The translations under genes and the position numbers were made by a program. Positions 1-5,482 of a DNA stretch of 35,111 nt are shown in pieces. Each line of letters opens with the position of its first letter. Position 1 is the stretch's first letter. The DNA lies in assembly GCA_965603095.1 (NCBI GenBank), contig CBFDBQ010000020.1, positions 1-35,111 of the forward strand. Direction: 5' to 3'. The stretch is from DAOVVL01 sp965603095 (GTDB lineage: Bacteria > Pseudomonadota > Alphaproteobacteria > Rhodospirillales > Magnetovibrionaceae). The notes under the pieces were generated by a model. It ran no database searches. It was not told the DNA's origin and worked only from the letters and a program-made list of their open reading frames with translations.

Positions 1-1082
1 AGGAAGATGTGTTTGCGGCAATCGAACCTGTCTTGGCTGGTGTGTTTGAAGAATTTGCAAATGGCCGCACGGTCACTCCCACCCCGTTCCCACGAATTAA
101 ATATAAAGATTCCATGTTAAAATATGGCTCTGACAAGCCTGATCTAAGAAACCCCATTGAAATTACCGATACCACCGAACCTTTCCGTGGTTCGGGCTTT
201 GGTCTTTTTGCTAAAAATATTGAAAAAGGATCGGTTGTTCGCGCTATTCCCGCACCGGGCGCGGCAGAAAAAGCCAGAAGCTTTTTTGATAAATTAAACG
301 ATTGGGCGCGCGGCGAAGGTGCCGGTGGATTGGGTTATATAATCTATGGTGCTGATGGCGAAACCAAAGGACCCATTGCTAAAAACCTTGATGCTGATCG
401 TGTAAGCGCAATTAAAGAAGCAACCGGGGCCAAAGACGGCGACGCGGTATTTTTTGTTTGTCAGCCCGTGCGTGATGCCGAACGATATGGCGGCCTTGCC
501 CGCGATAAAATATGTGACGAACTTGCATTGCGTGAAGATGGCTGTTTCAAGTTCTGCTGGATTGTTGATTATCCCATGTACGAACTGGACGAAGATACTG
601 GAAAAATTGAATTTTCCCATAACCCATTTTCTATGCCCCAAGGTGGTATGGAGGCGCTTGCTTCAGAAAACCCCTTGGATATTCTGGCCTATCAATATGA
701 TATTGTTTGCAATGGGATAGAGCTTTCATCCGGTGCCATTCGTAACCACCTGCCAGATATCATGTACAAGGCTTTCGAGATTGCCGGATACAGCAACGAG
801 GTGGTGGAAAAAGAATTTGGCGGAATGCTCAATGCGTTCAAATTCGGTGCACCGCCCCATGGTGGTTCAGCACCAGGCATTGATCGCATCGTTATGATGC
901 TGGCGGATGAGCCAAATATTCGCGAAGTAATTGCATTCCCCATGAACCAGCAAGCACAAGATTTGTTGATGGGTGCGCCTGCGGTTGCGGCCCCTGAACG
1001 TTTGCGCGAACTTTATTTAAAACTGGCACCACCACCAAAGGCTAAATCCAGTTCTGAAAAAGCGGAAAAGACAGAAGAATAA
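1..1082 (+). CDS. aspS: Aspartyl-tRNA synthetase, C-terminal part (5' end outside window)
   Basis: Class II aminoacyl-tRNA synthetase that charges tRNA with aspartate in the cytoplasm. The reading frame is open from the left edge (Glu-Asp codons precede the GTG at 9), so the gene begins upstream and only about 360 C-terminal residues are present. They cover the end of the catalytic core, the bacterial GAD insertion domain (roughly residues 75-210 of the visible part) and class II motif 3, seen as GGSAPGIDRIVMML followed by the conserved FPMNQQAQDLLMGAP block. The lysine- and glutamate-rich tail is probably disordered. In many alphaproteobacteria this enzyme is non-discriminating and works with GatCAB to make Asn-tRNA; that cannot be decided from this fragment. 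The gene converges on the next one with only 6 bp between stop codons, and I see no clear intrinsic terminator for it. Confidence 0.97.
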   Translation, partial: EDVFAAIEPVLAGVFEEFANGRTVTPTPFPRIKYKDSMLKYGSDKPDLRNPIEITDTTEPFRGSGFGLFAKNIEKGSVVRAIPAPGAAEKARSFFDKLNDWARGEGAGGLGYIIYGADGETKGPIAKNLDADRVSAIKEATGAKDGDAVFFVCQPVRDAERYGGLARDKICDELALREDGCFKFCWIVDYPMYELDEDTGKIEFSHNPFSMPQGGMEALASENPLDILAYQYDIVCNGIELSSGAIRNHLPDIMYKAFEIAGYSNEVVEKEFGGMLNAFKFGAPPHGGSAPGIDRIVMMLADEPNIREVIAFPMNQQAQDLLMGAPAVAAPERLRELYLKLAPPPKAKSSSEKAEKTEE

Positions 1083-1088
1083 TTTATC

Positions 1089-1559
1089 TTAGGCGTTTAC
1101 GTCAGTTGAATTTTCAATTCTGCGCAATACCGAAAGAATGTGCAACGCGCGCTCCGGTGCGTTTGAGCCCGGTTTGGCGTGACGGCTGGTAAATTGGTAT
1201 TTCTCTTCCCATATTTTAACAAAATCTCGCTTGGCATCGGGCATGGCCTTTTCCCCGGTCAACGCACCAATTGTTTGTTTAAATTCAGGGTGTAGTTCGG
1301 ACTGGAATGAAAGATCTGAATATTCATCCCATTTCAATACACCAGCGGCATAAAGATCAAACCCAAGTTTCGCCACTTCACGCGGCGACATATGACGGGA
1401 GTTTGTATTTTCTAGTATTTTTTCAAGTGGTCGTTCAATTGCGCTTTTGCCCGAGCCCTTGATTACCTCGGGCATTAGCGGGTCTTCGACCACCACAAGT
1501 TTTCTCCCGATTTTACTCGCTAGCTGTCCCATGTTGGATATTGCAGAATTTATTTTCAT
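1089..1559 (-). CDS. Conserved-looking hypothetical protein, 156 aa
   Basis: A family I do not recognise. The product is soluble, of mixed charge, with no signal peptide or membrane segment. It has a variable N-terminal stretch (about residues 1-55), a likely helical centre (about 56-105, with the pattern MSPREVAKLGFDLYAAGVLKW) and a basic C-terminal helix ending in HILSVLRRIEN. The ATG at 1559 is the first in-frame start. Codon use resembles the neighbours, so it is likely a real gene rather than a shadow of aspS, which it meets tail to tail. A strong hairpin followed by seven U residues (1573-1610) lies just 5' of the start, so expression may depend on read-through. The adjacent diguanylate cyclase hints at a motility or signalling context, but nothing in the sequence proves it. 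Confidence 0.7.
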   Translation of the reverse strand: MKINSAISNMGQLASKIGRKLVVVEDPLMPEVIKGSGKSAIERPLEKILENTNSRHMSPREVAKLGFDLYAAGVLKWDEYSDLSFQSELHPEFKQTIGALTGEKAMPDAKRDFVKIWEEKYQFTSRHAKPGSNAPERALHILSVLRRIENSTDVNA

Positions 1560-1572
1560 TTTGTTCGCTCAT

Positions 1573-1610
1573 AAAAAAATGCCTCGGCCACAGAATATGC
1601 GGCGCGAGGC
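1573..1610 (-). terminator. Terminator-like hairpin 14 bp upstream of the 1559 start
   Basis: Read leftward, arms GCCTCG (1610-1605) and CGAGGC (1586-1581) enclose a second inner pairing GCC/GGC with a one-base bulge, giving about nine base pairs. A T7 run at 1579-1573 follows. This has the form of an intrinsic terminator, but it sits directly before the ATG at 1559, leaving no room for a promoter between them. It is either a second terminator for the diguanylate cyclase gene or an attenuator of the 1089-1559 gene. Confidence 0.6.
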
Positions 1611-1672
1611 CAAGTTTGGGCTTGAGGGATAACGCTGTTTTTTAGAAAAAGCCCGTAAACTAAAGTGAAATT

Positions 1673-1699
1673 AAAAAATCATGCTCAACTGTTCTGAGC
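1673..1699 (-). terminator. Intrinsic terminator after the diguanylate cyclase gene
   Basis: On the minus strand, arms GCTCA (1699-1695) and TGAGC (1687-1683) with a 7-nt loop are followed after four bases by a T6 run (1678-1673). It lies about 23 bp past the stop codon of the gene ending at 1722, as expected for its terminator. The stem is only 5 bp, so strength is uncertain. Confidence 0.5.
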
Positions 1700-1721
1700 C
1701 ATAAAGATCGATCCGTTTTTT

Positions 1722-2540
1722 TTAGGCCGAAGCTTCGCCTTTAAATATTTGCTCCATTTTTTTGGTAATTATTGGTGTTTCACGAGTTTCTAATTCATCT
1801 TCTTCTGCCATTTGTTTTAATGTTTCGGCGCGAGCGCGTTTGGTCTTGTACATGGCGGCATCGGCCAGGCCCATAAGTACGTCAGCATTTGTTTTTTCTT
1901 TAAAGTATTCAAACCCAAAACTTGCGCGAATAGCTATGGGGGCACGGTTCCAATGAACGATGGCGTTGTTTATTATGCGCTCAAGCATTTCGGCGCGGGC
2001 TTGACCGCTTTTCCAATCTGTTCTCGATAGAATTACCGCAAACTCATCACCGCCAAGCCTGCCTACGCTATCGTGGGGCCTGATATTTGCCTTAAGAAGC
2101 TCTGCAACCTTTTGCAACACAAGGTCACCCGCGCCATGTCCGTAGGTATCGTTTATGGGCTTGAAATCATCTAAATCTATAAACACCAAAACGCCGGTTT
2201 CATCATAGCGTTCAGCCGCCGAAAGAACCCGCTCAAGCTCATCTTCCAATCCGCGCCTGTTTAATGCATTGGTGAGGCTATCGTTAAGAGCCAGATGCTC
2301 CATTTCCAATATTTTTTGTTGCTGGGAAAATATTTTTCGCTCAGCACCGCGTGCCTGCATCAATGCAAGATCTGCCGCATTGATAAGCTTTCGCGTCTCG
2401 CTGTTTCCGCCGAAAATAAATTCTTGTTCAATCAGTATTTTTAAATCCCTGACGGCGTTTATTAGGAAAGGCTCACTAATTTTAGGAGCACCTTTATTCG
2501 CCACCATTTTTCCAAGCGGGTAGTTCATTATTTTTCCCAT
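1722..2540 (-). CDS. GGDEF-domain diguanylate cyclase, 272 aa
   Basis: Predicted to condense two GTP into the second messenger c-di-GMP. The active-site GGDEF is intact at about residues 163-167 and is preceded by an inhibitory-site RxxD (RPHD, about 154-157) at the canonical five-residue spacing, so product inhibition is likely. The metal/substrate region FIDLDDFKPINDTYGH is also present. The N-terminal 80 or so residues form an uncharacterised helical region with no recognisable sensor fold, no transmembrane segment and a short coiled coil (about 60-85). The frame stays open up to a TTG at 2663, but the ATG at 2540 is preferred because GGAG lies 9 nt upstream; the 41 extra residues lack a ribosome site and look unlike the rest. 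No EAL domain is present. The gene is probably monocistronic, ending at the hairpin at 1673-1699. Confidence 0.9.
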   Translation of the reverse strand: MGKIMNYPLGKMVANKGAPKISEPFLINAVRDLKILIEQEFIFGGNSETRKLINAADLALMQARGAERKIFSQQQKILEMEHLALNDSLTNALNRRGLEDELERVLSAAERYDETGVLVFIDLDDFKPINDTYGHGAGDLVLQKVAELLKANIRPHDSVGRLGGDEFAVILSRTDWKSGQARAEMLERIINNAIVHWNRAPIAIRASFGFEYFKEKTNADVLMGLADAAMYKTKRARAETLKQMAEEDELETRETPIITKKMEQIFKGEASA

Positions 2541-2783
2541 TTTCAAACACTCCACAAATTTGTTGTTGCCTGTAAGTAAAGGCAATGTTTGTGCCACAAA
2601 TAAACTGTTTGAAATCAATGGGGTAACTAATGAAGCAATGGGCAAAAACCTCCACTTCGGCAATTATTGCCTAGTTGTCATGGAGTCCCAGGGATAATAA
2701 GGGGTCATAAGGAGTAAATTTCCCAGCGCAATACTGCCCGCAGGCGCAGACGTATGGATAAGACCTAAGAGTAAATAGGATGA

Positions 2784-3122
2784 TTAATCAGAAACGATGT
2801 CTATATCGCCATCTTCGGCAAAAAGCGCCGGGCGGAAGATGCCACGGATAAAGCGTGCGCCGGGTGATGGGGTGGGGGCATCCATTTTTGCCCGTACTGG
2901 AAGTGGGTCTGGTAGCGTAGCCACGGCAAGTATGCGCGAGCCAGAAAAGATCATTCCTGCCCTTATGCGGGCAGCAGCTTCGCTGGGGGCCGTGATAACG
3001 TCTTTCACCACCTCGTCTGAATCTCCGGGACGGATATGGGTGATTGTAAAACGCCGCTCATTTTCAGCAGGAATATTATCGTATTTTTCGCCTTCTTGGC
3101 GTTCGTCGAACAGTCTTTTCAT
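2784..3122 (-). CDS. Small hypothetical protein, 112 aa
   Basis: Unrecognised. The sequence is hydrophilic, with an acidic N-terminal third, a central segment resembling a small alpha/beta domain (RRFTITHIRPGDSDEVVKDV, then a helix with AAARIRAGMI), and a Pro-rich loop before an acidic tail. There is no signal peptide or membrane helix. The ATG at 3122 is preceded by a G6 run that could serve as ribosome site. The start and that G run sit inside an inverted repeat (3121-3148), suggesting translational control. The gene lies 243 bp upstream of the diguanylate cyclase start and reads the same way. A long overlapping ORF on the opposite strand (2797-3162) has weaker coding character and was not accepted, so the strand choice carries some uncertainty. 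Confidence 0.6.
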   Translation of the reverse strand: MKRLFDERQEGEKYDNIPAENERRFTITHIRPGDSDEVVKDVITAPSEAAARIRAGMIFSGSRILAVATLPDPLPVRAKMDAPTPSPGARFIRGIFRPALFAEDGDIDIVSD

Positions 3123-3148
3123 AGGCCCCCCGGATGGCTTTCGCCTAT
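3121..3148 (-). promoter_or_regulatory. Inverted repeat enclosing ribosome site and start codon of the 3122 gene
   Basis: In the leftward transcript ATAGGC (3148-3143) can pair with GCCTAT (3126-3121). The 3' arm includes the first two bases of the start codon and the loop holds the G-rich ribosome site. A competing short hairpin, GGC-GAAA-GCC, overlaps the 5' arm. Two mutually exclusive folds at a start codon are typical of translational switches, but I do not recognise a known riboswitch class. Confidence 0.4.
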
Positions 3149-3299
3149 CGAATCCCCGTTGAATTATTGTTTTCTTACTTTGATAACCCTTAGGTAGTTT
3201 GTTTTATTTGTTGCGGTTTGAAGATTCTTTATTAACAAAAATTGGCTAAAAGCTTGGGCTTTTTATTATTTGATTAACCGATAGCCTCGAATCCCCGTT
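3148..3299. repeat. 13-bp direct repeat, two copies 139 bp apart
   Basis: TCGAATCCCCGTT occurs at 3148-3160 and again at 3287-3299 in the same orientation, identical over 13 bases. Each copy lies next to a GCCTAT- or GATAGCC-like sequence. The left copy abuts the start-codon hairpin of the 3122 gene. The sequence resembles a tRNA T-loop, but no tRNA can be folded around either copy. Confidence 0.55.
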
Positions 3300-3346
3300 C
3301 CGTAAACTATTCCTTAACTATAATATATTCAGTGTAGTGTCAATGG

Positions 3347-3389
3347 GTTGCTACCTTATGTAGTACATACAACAATACATAGTAGTAAC
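3347..3389. promoter_or_regulatory. Imperfect 43-bp dyad, possible operator
   Basis: The left arm GTTGCTACCTTATGTA (3347-3362) and right arm TACATAGTAGTAAC (3376-3389) are inverted copies with one mismatch and a two-base gap. A shorter perfect palindrome, TATGTA-G-TACATA, occupies 3357-3369. Its position about 150 bp upstream of an HTH regulator gene fits an operator, perhaps for autoregulation. Confidence 0.4.
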
Positions 3390-3500
3390 GAGCAAGTTGA
3401 TATCTAACCATTGGAATTATAGTTCAGTAAAAATCAAATAATTATATGCGCCCACGTATATGCCCAGAATAGGCAAAACAGCGTTTTATAGCGTTCCTAT

Positions 3501-3527
3501 GAACAAGAAATTGTTCCTGTTTTTTTT
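3501..3527 (+). terminator. Terminator-like hairpin just upstream of the HTH regulator start
   Basis: GAACAA (3501-3506), a GAAA loop and TTGTTC (3511-3516) are followed by CTG and a T8 run (3520-3527). Read rightward this resembles a weak intrinsic terminator, ending 11 bp before the proposed TTG start at 3539. It may attenuate transcription into the regulator gene. Confidence 0.45.
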
Positions 3528-3538
3528 AAACCACTATT

Positions 3539-4087
3539 TTGGGAGTAGCCGCCATCCAACCGCAATCCACCCTAAATACAGCAGATGAAGGCCAGCTAGA
3601 AGGCCAGTTAGACGACCTTCAGCGGGGGTCGGTTTGTCGAGCGTTGTTTGAGGGTTTTGCCAAGGCTGGGCTCACCGGTAGCGACCTTGCCGACCTTGCC
3701 GGCGTTACACCGCCAACGGTCAGCAAGTGGCGACGGGGCTTAATTCATATTCCTGCATCAAGGGTAGCGTTTTTTACTCTGGTGCTGGCACACTTGTTGG
3801 AGGACTTGCGCGATTTGAGGAACCTTGACGCACAAATTAATGTACGCAGGTCAGGCTGGGCTGAGCAGGCCGAAATCATCGAAGAGGTAGCAGGCGGGCT
3901 GTTAAAAGTTCAAGAGCAAATAAATTTGGAATTTGACCCCCGTGAAGTAAGGCTAGGCGCGCAAATGTTTCGCGAATGGTGGGATTGTGGTGCGGCGCTA
4001 GATTTACAAAAAACATGGCTTCGCGCCATTGGCGGACGTCACCCCGATGAAAGATCCAGCCACCTTATTCAAAAAATGGATGTATAG
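3539..4087 (+). CDS. HTH-domain protein (XRE-like), 182 aa
   Basis: Probable DNA-binding regulator. A helix-turn-helix is visible at about residues 43-73 (LTGSDLADLAGVTPPTVSKWRRGL); the rest is helical with no ligand domain or transmembrane segment. The start is doubtful: the frame opens just after a stop at 3527-3529, and the first usable codon is TTG at 3539. A good ribosome-site sequence, GGGAG (3541-3545), lies inside the ORF and points to an ATC at 3554, which would be an extraordinary start. A terminator-like hairpin immediately precedes the gene. Only 3 bp separate its stop from the ATG of the 276-residue protein, so the two are almost certainly co-transcribed and may act together. It does not look like a Xre/RES or HigA antitoxin: the C-terminal half matches no antitoxin domain I know. 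Confidence 0.75.
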   Translation: MGVAAIQPQSTLNTADEGQLEGQLDDLQRGSVCRALFEGFAKAGLTGSDLADLAGVTPPTVSKWRRGLIHIPASRVAFFTLVLAHLLEDLRDLRNLDAQINVRRSGWAEQAEIIEEVAGGLLKVQEQINLEFDPREVRLGAQMFREWWDCGAALDLQKTWLRAIGGRHPDERSSHLIQKMDV

Positions 4088-4090
4088 AAC

Positions 4091-4921
4091 ATGAACCACA
4101 GAAAATCTGATACCACCACATCCGATCTGCTTGGCATGACCCAAGAAGGCCTTAAAACAGCGCTGGTGGTTCGCGAAAGCTATCACACCGGGGATCCTGT
4201 CTGCGTGCCCGATGACCCATCAAAAATATTATTGCCGGAATATTTAATAAACACCGGCCTTAATTTAGGTGAATTTGATGACCCGCTTCCATTGGCAATG
4301 ATGGCAACCCGCGATCCTGAATCACCTATGGCATTGGCGGCCGCTACGCGCATGTCACCAAAAGGATCGGGCAATCGCTTGGTTGCCGGGGTTTTTGGAT
4401 TGGTTGGTGAAAAAACCCGCCATCCACTGGTAAAACGAGCGGTAGCATTAGTTAGCCAAAACGATTTCAGCCCTAGATCAATAGCTTTTGTTCGGGGTAA
4501 GGCATCGCAATTTATTGTCCAAACCCGTGAGCAGTATTCGATTGCGCTAAAGCAAAATCTTCGCGCGCTACTTGGTGGCGATATAGAGCCACGCACATTT
4601 GTAAGAGAATTTTTTGAGCTAACCGAAGCTGGAAACCTTAGAAGCTCAGTGCGGCAAAACCTTATTACAAGCCTGTTGTTGGCCGAAGGCATAAGACCGG
4701 GAATAAAGTTTTTGATGTTGGAAAATTTTTATCGTTTGCCAGTGCCTACCCGAAAGGGAATTGTGTCTTCAATTTCCGCGGCCCCAGTAACGCGTCATAT
4801 TGAAATGCTGAAAGAAGAATTGCGCTGGATTATCTCCCCTGAGCGCCAGGCACAAGTGGCCCATGCACAAGTGGTGAGCAAAGCGCAAAAACCAAAACAG
4901 CCAGTGAACAATATCCACTAG
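4091..4921 (+). CDS. Hypothetical protein, 276 aa, partner of the HTH regulator
   Basis: No family recognised. The protein is soluble with no signal peptide. The N-terminal 100 residues are mixed alpha/beta with the segment PLPLAMMATRDPESPMALAAATRMS. Residues about 125-255 look mostly helical and rich in Arg, Lys and Glu (for example FVRGKASQFIVQTREQYSIALKQN is a helix pattern). The C-terminal 25 residues are Gln/Lys/Pro-rich and probably disordered. The ATG at 4091 follows the regulator stop by 3 bp and is the only reasonable start, implying translational coupling. It converges with the SqrR/BigR-type gene, 34 bp between stops. Nothing identifies a toxin, nuclease or enzyme motif, so no function is assigned. 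Confidence 0.75.
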   Translation: MNHRKSDTTTSDLLGMTQEGLKTALVVRESYHTGDPVCVPDDPSKILLPEYLINTGLNLGEFDDPLPLAMMATRDPESPMALAAATRMSPKGSGNRLVAGVFGLVGEKTRHPLVKRAVALVSQNDFSPRSIAFVRGKASQFIVQTREQYSIALKQNLRALLGGDIEPRTFVREFFELTEAGNLRSSVRQNLITSLLLAEGIRPGIKFLMLENFYRLPVPTRKGIVSSISAAPVTRHIEMLKEELRWIISPERQAQVAHAQVVSKAQKPKQPVNNIH

Positions 4922-4955
4922 CTGTAATGTTTTTTGATATTTTTTATCAATAATC

Positions 4956-5303
4956 TTAGATAGCTTTTGCTTCTTTTCCGCCATCATAAAGCGTTGCGCT
5001 GGTTTCGCAATAAAGGCTGTAAAGCGTTTCGATAACTGCGCTGGCCTCATCCCCGCTTAAAGAATAAAAAATTGTTTGCGCTTCGCGCCTTGTGGAAACA
5101 AGGTTGTCGCGGCGGAGCCTAGCCAGATGTTGCGATAGGGCAGATTGACTTAGGCCTATAATTTGCTCCAGATCGCTTACGCATTTTTCACCCGGAACCA
5201 ACTGACACAAAACCATCAACCTATGCTGATTGCTCATGGCTTTTAACAGGGTGCTTGCCCTGAGTGCGTTTTCTTGAATTGTTTTAAGACGTTCACTAAC
5301 CAA
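4956..5303 (-). CDS. ArsR-family repressor of SqrR/BigR type (persulfide sensor), 115 aa
   Basis: Winged-helix repressor. The DNA-recognition region is visible as LEQIIGLSQSALSQHLARLR, with the beta-wing TRREAQTIFYSL. Two cysteines, in MVLCQL and in SLYCET, are 66 residues apart, the same spacing as the redox pair of Rhodobacter SqrR (C41/C107) and Xylella BigR (C42/C108). These proteins form an intramolecular bond on exposure to sulfane sulfur and release DNA. A third cysteine (EKC) lies between them. The frame is open to an ATG at 5360, but I prefer the TTG at 5303: GGGGG lies 8 nt upstream, and the promoter at 5372-5399 would place the transcript start within a few bases of 5360. The gene follows the RND pump by about 180 bp in the same direction. 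Its targets are not known from sequence. Confidence 0.87.
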   Translation of the reverse strand: MVSERLKTIQENALRASTLLKAMSNQHRLMVLCQLVPGEKCVSDLEQIIGLSQSALSQHLARLRRDNLVSTRREAQTIFYSLSGDEASAVIETLYSLYCETSATLYDGGKEAKAI

Positions 5304-5367
5304 TTTTATTACCCCCAAAAAAAAGTGATCAAGCAGACCCTCCCAAGCCGCTAGAATCATTATACCT

Positions 5368-5399
5368 GTATATCATAATATACGCATACTTTATCCCAA
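5368..5399 (-). promoter_or_regulatory. Promoter with overlapping palindrome upstream of the SqrR/BigR gene
   Basis: Reading leftward there is a -35 TTGGGA (5399-5394), a 16-bp spacer and a -10 TATGAT (5377-5372). A perfect inverted repeat GTATAT-CATA-ATATAC (5368-5383) covers the -10, which is the expected place for an autoregulatory operator of an ArsR-family repressor. No binding data are available. Confidence 0.5.
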
Positions 5400-5482
5400 A
5401 CGGTTATTTTAGCATTTTTTTAGGTCTCTTAATATTGTCGGGATACTGAAAAGATTTATTAAAATCAAGGTATTATGGTAAA

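Larger units (their letters stand above)
3123..3538. other. 416-bp AT-rich divergent intergenic region with repeats
   Basis: No gene is seen here. It separates the leftward gene at 2784-3122 from the rightward regulator at 3539. It holds a 13-bp direct repeat (3148-3160 and 3287-3299), a large imperfect dyad (3347-3389) containing a perfect TATGTA-G-TACATA palindrome (3357-3369), and a terminator-like hairpin with T8 (3501-3527). A TATAAT hexamer at about 3319-3324 could be a -10 box for the rightward gene, but no convincing -35 accompanies it. The repeats suggest operators or a small regulatory RNA; neither is proved. Confidence 0.6.

Noticed and set aside
2797..3162. 121-codon plus-strand ORF overlapping the 112-residue minus-strand gene
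   Set aside because: Ser/Arg-rich with no plausible ribosome site; the minus-strand frame has better composition and a G-rich ribosome site.
3148..3299. tRNA-like T-loop sequences (TCGAATCC)
   Set aside because: No acceptor, D or anticodon arm can be formed around either copy on either strand.
4934..4950. TTGATA-T5-TATCAA inverted repeat between convergent genes
   Set aside because: Purely AT-rich stem with no T run after it on either strand; too weak to call a terminator.
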